Positions 1-11,974 of a DNA stretch of 64,000 bases are shown piece after piece (position 1 is the first letter of the stretch; each line of letters starts with the position of its first letter). The translations under genes were made by a program, and so were the position numbers. Origin of the DNA: Mycolicibacterium neoaurum VKM Ac-1815D (GTDB lineage: Bacteria; Actinomycetota; Actinomycetes; Mycobacteriales; Mycobacteriaceae). Location of the stretch: positions 3,348,001-3,412,000 of the forward strand of contig NC_023036.2 in assembly GCF_000317305.3 (NCBI RefSeq), written 5' to 3'. Below the pieces are notes generated by a model, which was not told the origin of the DNA, did no database searches, and saw only the letters and a program-made list of their open reading frames with translations.

Positions 1-168
1 CGGCTGGAGCCATCGTTGCCGTGGGGTGGCGTGAAGGAATCCGGTACCGGAAAAGACGCGGGTACCGAATCCTTCGACGATTTCTCGTGGATCAAGACCA
101 TCGTGGTGCGCACTGCCGCCGAACCCGTGGACTGGTATGGCAACTTCGGCCAGCGCCGCCTGAACTGA
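1..168 (+). CDS. Aldehyde dehydrogenase, C-terminal end (partial)
   Basis: Frame 1 is open from the window edge to a TGA at 166-168 and encodes the last 55 residues of a protein. It contains PWGGVKESGTGKDAG, the conserved C-terminal motif of NAD(P)-dependent aldehyde dehydrogenases, followed by a strand of the oligomerisation region (WIKTIVV). The enzyme would oxidise an aldehyde to its acid. The active-site Cys and cofactor domain lie outside the window, so the substrate cannot be judged. It is 30 bases upstream of the MFS gene on the same strand and is probably in the same catabolic operon. Confidence 0.85.
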   Translation, partial: RLEPSLPWGGVKESGTGKDAGTESFDDFSWIKTIVVRTAAEPVDWYGNFGQRRLN

Positions 169-198
169 CCCCGGATCCGGACTCCTGAAAGGCTTTTC

Positions 199-1566
199 GT
201 GAACCACAACACGACCCGTGGGCCGGCCGGTAGCGGCTGGCGACATGAGATCACCCGAGTGCAATGGCTTGTCCTTGCCGGCACCACCCTGGGCTGGGGC
301 CTCGACGGCTTCGCAGGCAGCCTCTACGTGTTGGTCCTCGGACCCACCATGACCGAACTGCTACCCAACAGCGGCGTCGAGGTCTCCTCATCATCGATCG
401 GGCTGTACGGCGGACTGACCGTGGCGCTGTTCCTGACGGGCTGGGCTGTCGGCGGCATCATGTTCGGGATGTTGGCCGACTACTTCGGCCGCACCAGGGT
501 TCTCTCGGTGGGCATCCTGACCTACGCCGTGTTCAGCGCCCTGGCCGCCTTCGCCGACACCTGGTGGCAGCTGGGCCTGTTGCGATTCATCGCAGGCGTC
601 GGATCCGGTGTCGAGGCGCCGGTGGGTGCCGCGCTGATCGCCGAGACCTGGCGCAATCGCTACCGTGCCCGCGCGGGCGGAGTCATGATGGCCGGCTACG
701 CCGGCGGGTTCTTTGCCGCCGCTGCGGTGTACGCACTGCTGGGTGATCACGGCTGGCGGTTCATGATGCTGCTGGCCGGCCTGCCCGCGCTGCTGGTCTG
801 GTTCATCCGACGCTATGTCCCCGAGCCTCCGGAGATCAACGCCGCGATGCACGTCCGCAAGCAGCGCAAGGCCGCGGGCACCCGGGAACAGTTCGTGCTG
901 CGCCGCCTCATCTCACCGCCGCTGCGCAGGCCTATGCTGGTGTGCACCGCACTCGCCTCCGGCGCGCTGCTGGCCTTCTGGAGTGTGTCCACCTGGTATC
1001 CACAGATCATCCGGCAGATCAGCGCGAATGATGCTGTGCCGCAAGCGGTCACCGATCATCGGGTCGCCGTCACGGCAATGCTGTTCAACGCCGGCGGCAT
1101 CATCGGCTATGCCGCATGGGGCTTCATCGCCGATGCCATCGGGCGCCGCAGGACCTTCCTGATGAGCTTCACCGTCTCCGCCGCCTCGATCGCCTGGACC
1201 TTCCCCTTCGACCGCGGGTACACCGAGTTCCTGTTCGCCATGCCGCTGCTGGGGTTCGGATTGTTCGGCGCCTTGTCGGGCACCTTCATCTACGGGCCCG
1301 AGGTGTTCCCGCCCAGCGTGCGGGCCACCGCGCTTGCCGTGTCCAACAGCGTCGGTCGATTCGTCACCGCGCTGGGACCGCTGAGCGCCGGCGTGATCGC
1401 CACATCATGGTTCGGCGGCGACCTCGGGGTGGCCACCGCCACGGTGGCGGCGCTGGGACTGATCGCCGTCGTGGGCCTGGCGTTCGCCGCCGAGACCCGC
1501 GGCACCCCATTGCCCACCGACAGTTATTTCGAGCCCGTCACCCCCACCGAGAAGAGCCACTCATGA
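199..1566 (+). CDS. MFS transporter, aromatic-acid/sugar-type permease
   Basis: This 455-residue polytopic membrane protein has 12 predicted hydrophobic segments. The Major Facilitator loop motif appears twice, as GMLADYFGRTR (about 90-100) and GFIADAIGRRR (about 308-318). The stretch RFIAGVGSGVEAPVGAALIAE (about 129-149) fits the proton-driven metabolite permease branch. The GTG start at 199 follows a GAAAGG element at 187-192. The stop overlaps the next gene in an ATGA junction. With a monooxygenase, a cupin, an acyl-CoA ligase and an aldehyde dehydrogenase around it, it probably imports the compound they degrade. The substrate itself is inference. Confidence 0.9.
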   Translation: MNHNTTRGPAGSGWRHEITRVQWLVLAGTTLGWGLDGFAGSLYVLVLGPTMTELLPNSGVEVSSSSIGLYGGLTVALFLTGWAVGGIMFGMLADYFGRTRVLSVGILTYAVFSALAAFADTWWQLGLLRFIAGVGSGVEAPVGAALIAETWRNRYRARAGGVMMAGYAGGFFAAAAVYALLGDHGWRFMMLLAGLPALLVWFIRRYVPEPPEINAAMHVRKQRKAAGTREQFVLRRLISPPLRRPMLVCTALASGALLAFWSVSTWYPQIIRQISANDAVPQAVTDHRVAVTAMLFNAGGIIGYAAWGFIADAIGRRRTFLMSFTVSAASIAWTFPFDRGYTEFLFAMPLLGFGLFGALSGTFIYGPEVFPPSVRATALAVSNSVGRFVTALGPLSAGVIATSWFGGDLGVATATVAALGLIAVVGLAFAAETRGTPLPTDSYFEPVTPTEKSHS

Positions 1567-2753
1567 GCGAGCACCCCCATTCGTCGGCGATCGTCATCGG
1601 CGGATCCATCGGCGGACTGACCACCGCCCTGCTCCTGCGCGACCTGGGCTTCACCGTCGATGTGTACGAGCGGACGCCCGGCCCGTTGGACGGCCGCGGC
1701 GGAGGTATCGTGCTGCAACCCGACACCGTGCGCTGGTTCGTCGAGCGCAGCAGCCAGCGGCTCGACGACCTTCACACCGCGACCTCGCACGTCCAATACC
1801 TCAACGCCGACGGCAGTATCGCCCACCGCGAGCCCGCGCGCTGGACGTACACCTCGTGGGGCACGTTCTACCGGGCCCTGTTGGCGGACTTCGGCACCGA
1901 GCACTACCACTATGGCGAGTACGCCTGCGGTTTCGACCAGGACGACACGCGAGCCACCGTGCGTTTCGTCAGCGGCCGTACCGAGAGTGCCGACCTGGTT
2001 GTGTTCGCCGACGGCATCACCTCCGCGGCGCGGCAGCGCTTCGACCCGACCGCCGAACTTGTCTACTCCGGCTATGTCGGGTGGCGCGGAACGGTGCCGC
2101 AGTCGATGCTCACCGAAGCCACCCGCGCCACGCTGCACGACGCGATCACCTATGACGTGGTGCCGAATTCGCACATCACCATGTACCCGATTCCCGGTGA
2201 GGAGGGACTCGACGAGGCGCACCGGCTGATCAACTATGTCTGGTACCGCAATGTGCCGGCCGGGCCCGACCTCGGCGAGATGCTGATCGACAAGCGTGGG
2301 TTCACCGGTTCGGTGTCCATTCATCCCGGCCAGGTCCAGGACCGCTACATCGACGAGATGCGCCGTGCCGCAACCGAACTGTTCGCCCCGGCGGTCGCCG
2401 AGGTCGTCGTGGCCACCCCGACGCCGTACCTGCAGGTCCTTTCCGATGTCCGTTCCAACCGGATGGCCTTGGGTCGGGTGGCACTGATCGGTGACGCGGC
2501 GTGCGCGTCGCGACCGCACGCCGCCGCGGGTACCGCCAAGGCAGCGGCCGACGCGTGGACGCTGGCCACCGCGCTGGCCGAGACCACCGGCGATATTCCC
2601 TCGGCGCTGGCGAAATGGGAGCCCGCGCAGTTACAGCTCAGCGATTCCCTGTTGCGACGCGTGGTCGGCATGGGCGAACGGTCTCAGTTCCACAACACCT
2701 GGGATCCCCGGGATCCCGATCTGCGGTTCGGCCTCTACGGCCCCGGCATCTGA
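1563..2753 (+). CDS. FAD-dependent monooxygenase (aromatic hydroxylase family)
   Basis: This 396-residue flavoprotein belongs to the p-hydroxybenzoate hydroxylase superfamily. The N-terminal Rossmann motif GGSIGG is at 13-18 with the acidic strand end near Glu36. A DG motif lies in the VVFADG stretch, and the second FAD motif starts at Gly310-Asp311 (GDAACASRPHAAAGTAKAA). The RPH-x-AAG form of that motif resembles the 2,6-dihydroxypyridine 3-monooxygenase branch rather than phenol hydroxylases. It would hydroxylate an aromatic or N-heteroaromatic ring using NAD(P)H and O2. It is translationally coupled to the upstream permease by the ATGA overlap. A reading frame extends further upstream but lies inside the permease gene, so the ATG at 1563 is chosen. 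Confidence 0.88.
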   Translation: MSEHPHSSAIVIGGSIGGLTTALLLRDLGFTVDVYERTPGPLDGRGGGIVLQPDTVRWFVERSSQRLDDLHTATSHVQYLNADGSIAHREPARWTYTSWGTFYRALLADFGTEHYHYGEYACGFDQDDTRATVRFVSGRTESADLVVFADGITSAARQRFDPTAELVYSGYVGWRGTVPQSMLTEATRATLHDAITYDVVPNSHITMYPIPGEEGLDEAHRLINYVWYRNVPAGPDLGEMLIDKRGFTGSVSIHPGQVQDRYIDEMRRAATELFAPAVAEVVVATPTPYLQVLSDVRSNRMALGRVALIGDAACASRPHAAAGTAKAAADAWTLATALAETTGDIPSALAKWEPAQLQLSDSLLRRVVGMGERSQFHNTWDPRDPDLRFGLYGPGI

Positions 2754-2798
2754 CCCGCGCGTGAACACCTCACACCCCTCCTCTGAAAGGCATATCGC

Positions 2799-3233
2799 AT
2801 GACCGACAACAGCTTCCTGGCCGACCTGCCGCTCGCCGGTGAACTCGTCGCGGAAGATTTCGACAGCTGGCCGGACTGGCTGAAGACCGAATTCGAGGAG
2901 CACTCGCACGACGGCGCGGTCGGATCGCGGCTGCTCAGTGCGAATGACCGGGTCCGGGTATGGGAGATCAGGTTGGCTCCCGGGGAACGCTGGCATGCCC
3001 ACCGCCATGTGCTGGATTACTTCTGGACGGCGGTCAACGCGGGACGCAGCCGTCAGCACACCCATGACGGGACGGTGCGCGAGGTCTCCTACGGCGCGGG
3101 CGAGACGCGGCATTTCCATTTCGGTCCCGGCGAGTTCCTTCTGCACGATATCGAGAACATCGGAGACGGCGAACTGGTATTCACGACGGTGGAACACCTC
3201 GACAGCGCCAATGCCCCACTTCCGCTGAGCTGA
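2799..3233 (+). CDS. Cupin-domain protein
   Basis: This is a 144-residue single-domain protein. Residues 61-70 (PGERWHAHRH) form a cupin motif 1 with His66, His68 and His70 as possible metal ligands. A motif-2-like segment PGEFLLHDIEN follows. Such small cupins are often metal-dependent dioxygenases or isomerases, or ligand-binding proteins. A GAAAGG Shine-Dalgarno lies just before the ATG. It sits between the monooxygenase and the acyl-CoA ligase and most likely handles an intermediate of that pathway. The specific reaction cannot be read from the sequence. Confidence 0.8.
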   Translation: MTDNSFLADLPLAGELVAEDFDSWPDWLKTEFEEHSHDGAVGSRLLSANDRVRVWEIRLAPGERWHAHRHVLDYFWTAVNAGRSRQHTHDGTVREVSYGAGETRHFHFGPGEFLLHDIENIGDGELVFTTVEHLDSANAPLPLS

Positions 3234-3246
3234 GGCAGCCGATCTC

Positions 3247-3277
3247 GACCATACGCTTTAGCCTGCAATGTATGGTC
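3247..3277. promoter_or_regulatory. Inverted repeat upstream of the acyl-CoA ligase (possible operator)
   Basis: GACCATAC (3247-3254) and GTATGGTC (3270-3277) form a perfect 8-base inverted repeat with a 15-base spacer. It ends 5 bases before the ATG at 3283. A short direct repeat AATGTATG (3268-3275 and 3279-3286) overlaps its right arm. The position fits an operator or a translation-start hairpin. No regulator can be assigned. Confidence 0.45.
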
Positions 3278-3282
3278 AATGT

Positions 3283-4943
<1,661 letters not shown>

Positions 4944-4947
<4 letters not shown>

Positions 4948-5867
4948 CGCTCGCCGAGCGTGGCGGAGAGATAGGTGATATCGCCGAAGGCGGAGAGCAC
5001 CTCGGTGGACGCGGGCATCCCGTACTCGGCGAACAGTTCCGAACTCGTCCGCAGCACGGGCCGCCACCCGGAGCCGGCCAGGTAGGTTGCGGCCTCGCTG
5101 CGTTTGCCGGGATAGAACAGTTCGGCGACATCGACGTCGACCCCCAGGTCGATCCCCTTGTCCAGCCACCTCCCGCGCATCTCCTGCATGCGTTCGCTGA
5201 TCATCACCAGATCATCCGAGCTGATGGTCGCGGTGTTCTCGGTGGCGATCCGGCTTCCCGGCGCACTGAGCTCGGTGATGTTGTCCAACAACCGATCCTG
5301 GGACTCCGGCGGCAGGTACACCAGCAATCCCTCGGCCAGCCACGCGGCCGGTTCCGAGCTGTCGAATCCGGCCGCGCGCAATGCGGCGGGCCAGTCGTCG
5401 CGCAGGTCCACCCCGATCGTGCGGTGCTCCGCCGCCGGGGTCGCGCCCAGATCTGCCAGGGTTCGGGTCTTGAACTCGATCACCTGCGGCTGGTCCAGCT
5501 CGTAGACCACGACATCGGACGGCCAGCGCAGCCGGTAGGCGCGGGCATCGAGACCCGAGGCCAGGATGACGACCTGCCGAATGCCCGAATCGACTGCGTC
5601 GGTGACGAAGTCGTCGTAGAAGCGGGTACGCGCAGCGATACCGTCGGCCATCCGGGATATATCGTCGGCCGCCGCACCATCGATCTCGCCACGGGCGTAT
5701 CGGGCGTACGCGCCGATCCCGACGGCCGATACCAGCGGCTCGGCGTACGGATCGCTGATCCCGGCGATATTCGCCCTGGTGGCGATCGCCCGGTTCATGG
5801 CCACGGCAGTGGCCGTCACGCCGACGCTTGTTGCAAGGTCCCAGGTGTCACTGTCGACTCGTCCCAT
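4944..5867 (-). CDS. SAM-dependent methyltransferase, TIGR00027/LCMT-like family
   Basis: This 307-residue protein has the hallmarks of the mycobacterial TIGR00027 methyltransferases: an N-terminal WDLATSVGVTA segment, the SAM-binding ASGLDARAYRL motif at 103-113, YELDQP at 122-127, and AEGLLVYLPPESQ further on. These enzymes resemble leucine carboxyl methyltransferases. Natural substrates of most paralogues are unknown. The ATG at 5867 gives the family-typical N-terminus, although the frame stays open to 5927. Confidence 0.9.
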
Positions 5868-5940
5868 AGTTAGACAGCCTACGCTTCTGCTGTTCAGGCG
5901 ATGGTGACGAACAGCGGGCGGCGCCATGGTGGCAGGACCG

Positions 5941-8001
<2,061 letters not shown>

Positions 8002-8002
8002 C

Positions 8003-8371
8003 TCACCGACCGCCTGGAGGCCAGATGACCAAGACGACGAGCACGGCCACGGTGATCGCGAAGATCGCCACACCGAGCATGGCGGGAATCAGCGTGGGCG
8101 GTAGGTCCACATCACGGCGCATCGCCGCTTGAACGCGGCGCCAGCGCCATACCGCCAGGGCGGCCAGCACTCCCCCTCCTGCTGTCAACACGATGCTCAA
8201 ACCGTGCCGAACGCCGGCGATTCCGAACGACGGGACGAACTGGACGACCGCGATACCGCCGGCTATGAGGGCCAGCGCCGTGCGGATCCACGCCAGGAAC
8301 GTCCGCTCGTTGGCCAGGGTGAACCGGTAATCCGGTTCCGCATCCACCCGTTCGTCATCGGATTCGGTCAT
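8003..8371 (-). CDS. DUF202 (YidH-like) membrane protein, first of a pair
   Basis: This 122-residue protein has a short acidic N-terminus and then FTLANERTFLAWIRTALALIAGG, the defining motif of DUF202, with three membrane segments. It has the same length as the protein encoded just downstream but a clearly different sequence, as expected for an old tandem duplication. The ATG at 8371 is preferred because the upstream open frame lacks family similarity. Confidence 0.82.
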   Translation of the reverse strand: MTESDDERVDAEPDYRFTLANERTFLAWIRTALALIAGGIAVVQFVPSFGIAGVRHGLSIVLTAGGGVLAALAVWRWRRVQAAMRRDVDLPPTLIPAMLGVAIFAITVAVLVVLVIWPPGGR

Positions 8372-8450
8372 TTCCGCTCCCCGGCGCCAGGCATCACCGG
8401 TCAGCGTACGTCGCACAGTCGGCGCGTTGCGCCGGTATGGCACGAAGGAT

Positions 8451-9092
8451 TCAGGCTCCCGCTGCCCGATCGACGTTGGCGTAACGGGCCTGCAATCCGT
8501 CGATGAACGACGTGAGCGCGAGATCGAAGCTGCCTTGGTCGATCTCGTCGGCTTTTGCGGGCAGCCGGTGCGCCTGCTGCATGTGCGGATAACGGTCCCG
8601 GTAGACCTGCGCATCATCGGCGAATCCGCGCGAGAACGATCCGATGGTCGACCCGAGCACCAACGACCGGGTGGCGGCGCCGATCATCGTCGCCTCGCGA
8701 GCAGGCCATCCGGCCCGCACCAACCCGCCGTGCACGGCATTGGCGATGCGCAGGCTCTCATCGCGGTGCCTGAGCCCCAGCGCCAGGAACGGCACCAGAT
8801 TGGGGTGCGCGGCCAGCGCCGACCGGTAGGAGCGCGCCCATTCGGCCAGCGCCAGGTTCCACGGCTCGTCGGCGTCGAAGGCCGAGGTGTCGACGGCACT
8901 CACGACCATGCCGGCTATCTCGTCGAGCACCTCGGTCTTGGTCGGATAGTGCTTGTAGAGCGAGGCGGCCTGCACTCCGAGATCGGCCGCGAGGTTACGC
9001 ATGGACAACCCCTCCAGGCCGTCCCGGTCGATGATGGCGAGCGCACTGTCACGGATCCGCTCGCGGCTGAGAATGCGCGGCCTGGCCACCAT
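8451..9092 (-). CDS. TetR-family transcriptional regulator
   Basis: This 213-residue regulator has a TetR helix-turn-helix at about 10-55 (IRDSALAIIDRDGLEGLSMRN, then LGVQAASLYKHYPTKTEVLDEI). The C-terminal part (WNLALAEWARSYRSALAAHPNLVPF) looks like the TetR_C-type ligand domain. It is divergent from an acyl-CoA dehydrogenase gene, and the 84-base spacer holds a long inverted repeat. It most likely represses itself and that dehydrogenase, with an acyl-CoA or related lipid as inducer. Confidence 0.88.
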   Translation of the reverse strand: MVARPRILSRERIRDSALAIIDRDGLEGLSMRNLAADLGVQAASLYKHYPTKTEVLDEIAGMVVSAVDTSAFDADEPWNLALAEWARSYRSALAAHPNLVPFLALGLRHRDESLRIANAVHGGLVRAGWPAREATMIGAATRSLVLGSTIGSFSRGFADDAQVYRDRYPHMQQAHRLPAKADEIDQGSFDLALTSFIDGLQARYANVDRAAGA

Positions 9093-9113
9093 GAGCTCCT
9101 TCGTTGCGTTGGC

Positions 9114-9157
9114 GAACGATGTTAGCTTATAGTGGTCGGCATTGGCTAACGCCGTTC
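9114..9157. promoter_or_regulatory. Inverted-repeat operator between tetR and fadE
   Basis: GAACGATGTTAGC (9114-9126) and GCTAACGCCGTTC (9145-9157) match in 11 of 13 positions as an inverted repeat, with an 18-base spacer. The arms sit in the middle of the divergent spacer, 20 bases from the FadE start. An AT-rich TTATAGT lies between the arms and could be a -10 box. Binding by the adjacent TetR protein is inference. Confidence 0.6.
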
Positions 9158-9176
9158 ACCGTCAAGGAAGGTTGCG

Positions 9177-10334
9177 ATGCGCAGGGACGTCTACACCCAG
9201 GAACATGAGGACTTTCGCGCGATGATCCGGGCGTTCATCGAAGCCGAGGTCGTGCCGGTGTACGACAAGTGGTTCGAAGACGGCATCGCGCCTCGCGACT
9301 TCTACTACAAGCTGGGCGAGCTGGGCCTGTTCGGCATCGAGATCCCCACCGAGTACGGCGGATCCGGCATCGACTCCTACAAGTTCCAGGCCATCATCAC
9401 CGAGGAGTGCTCGCGCGCCGCAGTGTCCTTCGGCGGCTCCAGCGTCCACATCGGATTGTGCCTGCCCTACCTCAAGGAGCTGGCCACCGAGGAGCAGAAG
9501 CAGCGCTGGTTCCCGGGCATGATGTCGGGCGAGACCATGTTCGCCATCGCCATGACCGAGCCGGGCACGGGCTCGGATCTGGCGGGAATGCGCACCACCG
9601 CAAAGCCTTCCGGTGACGGTACGCACTACGTACTGAACGGGTCCAAGACCTTCATCACCGGTGGCGTCCATGCCGACCGCGTCATCGTGTGCGCCCGTAC
9701 CGCGGCACCGCGGGAAGACGACCGACGGTTCGGCATCACGCTGCTGGTCGTGGACACCACCTCCGCCGGTTACACCGTCGGCCGCAAGCTCGACAAGTTG
9801 GGCCTGCGGACCTCCGACACCGCCGAACTGAACTTCACCGACGTGACCGTGCCCGCCGAGGACGTGCTCGGCGAGGTGAACATGGGCTTCTCCTACCTCG
9901 GCCGCAACCTGCCCCGCGAACGGCTGGCCATCGCGGTCGGCTCCTACGCCCAGGCGGCGGCCGCCGTGCGCTTCGCGGCGCAGTACACCAAGGACCGCAC
10001 GGTCTTCGGCAAGCCGGTCGCCGCGTTCCAGAACACCAAGTTCGAACTCGCCGCATGCAAGGCCGATGTCGACGCCATGGAGGCGGTGGTGGACCGCGCG
10101 ATGAACGCCCACGACGCCGACGAACTGACACCCGCCGATGCGGCAGCGGCCAAGCTGTTCTGCACCGATCTGGCGTCCAAGGTCATCGATCGCTGCCTGC
10201 AGCTGCACGGGGGCTACGGCTATATCAACGAGTACCCGATCGCTCGCCTCTACGCCGACAACCGGGTCAGCCGGATCTACGGCGGGACCAGTGAGGTGAT
10301 GAAGATGATCATCGCCAAGGACATGGGTCTGTAG
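9177..10334 (+). CDS. Acyl-CoA dehydrogenase (FadE-type)
   Basis: This 385-residue flavoenzyme has the standard acyl-CoA dehydrogenase layout: helical N-domain, a middle beta-domain with FAIAMTEPGTGSDLAGMRT, and a C-terminal helical domain with LHGGYGYINEYPIARLYADN. It introduces an alpha-beta double bond in an acyl-CoA. The C-terminal position that holds the catalytic Glu in medium-chain enzymes is Gly here (IYGGT, about 367-371), as in relatives where the base sits on another helix. The start follows AAGGAAGG. It is divergent from and probably controlled by the neighbouring TetR regulator. Confidence 0.92.
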   Translation: MRRDVYTQEHEDFRAMIRAFIEAEVVPVYDKWFEDGIAPRDFYYKLGELGLFGIEIPTEYGGSGIDSYKFQAIITEECSRAAVSFGGSSVHIGLCLPYLKELATEEQKQRWFPGMMSGETMFAIAMTEPGTGSDLAGMRTTAKPSGDGTHYVLNGSKTFITGGVHADRVIVCARTAAPREDDRRFGITLLVVDTTSAGYTVGRKLDKLGLRTSDTAELNFTDVTVPAEDVLGEVNMGFSYLGRNLPRERLAIAVGSYAQAAAAVRFAAQYTKDRTVFGKPVAAFQNTKFELAACKADVDAMEAVVDRAMNAHDADELTPADAAAAKLFCTDLASKVIDRCLQLHGGYGYINEYPIARLYADNRVSRIYGGTSEVMKMIIAKDMGL

Positions 10335-10438
10335 TCGACGGTTGTAACCGCCATCACAACGGGCGGTCGGTGACACCGGCGTCACACCCCCGTGGTGATC
10401 GTAAATCCCTTGCGCTGTGGTGCAATTGGCCGGTGATC

Positions 10439-11683
10439 ATGGCACCTGGGGCCGATAGCACCGAATCGGTCGACGAGGAGCCCACCAACGACCCGAAGGA
10501 ACCACCGTATCGGGCGGCGGGCGCGGTCCTGCTGCTGATCGTCGCGCTGATATTCGGCCTGACCTGGGTGCAGTTCCGCGGCTACCTCGAAGACGTTGTG
10601 CCACTGGTGATCATGGCCGAACGCGCCGGGCTGTCGATGGATCCGGGTTCGAAGGTGACCTTCAACGGAGTCCCGATCGGCCGCCTGACCTCCGCCGGGG
10701 TGGTGACCGAGGGTGACGATGTCCGTGCGAAGCTGCTGTTGGATGTCAAACCTCAATACCTGGAACTGATCCCGTCCAACGTGGATGCGCAGTTGCGCGC
10801 CACGACGGTCTTCGGCAACAAATACATCTCGCTGCTCTCACCCGCCGATCCGTCATCCGAACGACTTGAGCCCGGTGCGGTGATCAACGCGTCGGCGACC
10901 ACCACCGAGTTCAACACCGTCTTCGAGACGATCATGGGGATCGCCCAGCAGATCGATCCGGTAAAGCTCAACCAGACCCTGACCGCCACCGCCCAGGCCT
11001 TGAATGGATTGGGAGACAAGTTCGGTCGGTCGCTGGTCGACGGCAACGACATCCTCGGCGAGCTCAATGCGCGGATGCCGCAGATCCGTCGTGACGTGTC
11101 CGGACTGATCGCATTGTCCGACACTTATGCCGATGCCGCGCCCGACCTGTTCGACGGCTTGGATAACGCCACGATCACCGCACGTGCCATGAACGACGAA
11201 CGCGGTGCGGTGGACGCGGCGCTGCTGTCAGCGGTCGGATTCGGGAACAACGCCGCGGATGTTCTCGAGCGCGGCGGCCCCTACCTGGTGCGCGGCGCCC
11301 AGGACCTGTTACCGACCAGCGCGCTGCTGGACTACTACAGTCCGCAGTTGTTGTGCAGCCTGCGCAATTACCACAACGTGGCACCGAAGTACGCCGATAT
11401 GCTCGGTGGCAACGGTTACTCCCTGGTGCTGCGCGACCAGCTGGTGGGGGCCGGCAATCGCTACGTATTCCCGGACAACCTGCCGCGTGTCAACGCCCGC
11501 GGCGGGCCGGGCGGCCGTCCCGGTTGCTGGCAGCCGATCACCCGGGACCTGTGGCCGATGCCGTACCTGGTGATGGACACCGGCGCCAGCATCGCCCCAT
11601 ACAACCACTTCGAGCTCGGGCAGCCGATCATGAACGAGTACGTCTGGGGACGTCAGGTCGGCGAGGACACCATCAACCCCTGA
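10439..11683 (+). CDS. Orphan MCE-family (MlaD-domain) protein
   Basis: This 414-residue protein has a short cytosolic N-terminus, one transmembrane helix at about 26-44 (AAGAVLLLIVALIFGLTW), an MlaD/MCE domain at about 50-135 (MDPGSKVTFNGVPIGRL), and a long helical C-terminal part as in mycobacterial Mce proteins. Mce proteins form periplasmic tunnels for lipid import. Mce loci normally hold two yrbE permease genes and six mce genes; none is present here. The ATG at 10439 is preferred; a GTG at 10433 and an ATG-like start at 10370 are also in frame. The stop codons of this gene and the next, convergent gene are directly adjacent. Confidence 0.87.
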   Translation: MAPGADSTESVDEEPTNDPKEPPYRAAGAVLLLIVALIFGLTWVQFRGYLEDVVPLVIMAERAGLSMDPGSKVTFNGVPIGRLTSAGVVTEGDDVRAKLLLDVKPQYLELIPSNVDAQLRATTVFGNKYISLLSPADPSSERLEPGAVINASATTTEFNTVFETIMGIAQQIDPVKLNQTLTATAQALNGLGDKFGRSLVDGNDILGELNARMPQIRRDVSGLIALSDTYADAAPDLFDGLDNATITARAMNDERGAVDAALLSAVGFGNNAADVLERGGPYLVRGAQDLLPTSALLDYYSPQLLCSLRNYHNVAPKYADMLGGNGYSLVLRDQLVGAGNRYVFPDNLPRVNARGGPGGRPGCWQPITRDLWPMPYLVMDTGASIAPYNHFELGQPIMNEYVWGRQVGEDTINP

Positions 11684-11953
11684 TCAAGCCTTCCCCGTGC
11701 GCTTGCGGTGCTTACAGCCGGGCCAGCAGCACGGTCGCCGCTTCCCCTCCTCGAGCTCCTCCTGTGTCCGCCGTATCCGGCGCTCCCGGGTCTTGTCCTG
11801 CTTGGCGTCTTCGACCCAGCAGATGAACTCGTTGCGGGCCAGCGGCGTGATGTCCTTCCACGCCGCCAGCGCGGTGCCGTTGCCGATCAGCGCGGAACGC
11901 AGATCCGCGGGCAAGGGATGCACCACCCCGCCGGGGACCTGCTGTTCTGCCAT
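11684..11953 (-). CDS. YdeI/OmdA-like small protein
   Basis: This is an 89-residue protein. LPADLRSALIGNGTALAAWKDITPLARNEFICWVEDAKQ is the pattern of the C-terminal domain of YdeI/OmpD-associated proteins (bacteriocin-protection or stress family). The tail is basic with CCWPGCKHRKR. It is complete as a stand-alone small domain. The molecular role is not known. Upstream lies tex on the same strand, 21 bases away. Confidence 0.78.
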   Translation of the reverse strand: MAEQQVPGGVVHPLPADLRSALIGNGTALAAWKDITPLARNEFICWVEDAKQDKTRERRIRRTQEELEEGKRRPCCWPGCKHRKRTGKA

Positions 11954-11974
11954 GCCGGCAATATATCCCGGGGA

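Noticed and set aside
1116..1562. N-terminal extension of the FAD monooxygenase inside the MFS gene
   Set aside because: The extension is antisense-like Arg-rich sequence; the ATGA overlap and GxGxxG motif near the start support 1563.
5889..5915. GCTGTTC/GAACAGC inverted repeat as a terminator
   Set aside because: Only a 7-base stem with a 13-base loop and no T tract; it lies 26 bases downstream of the next gene's stop on the minus strand but is too weak to call.
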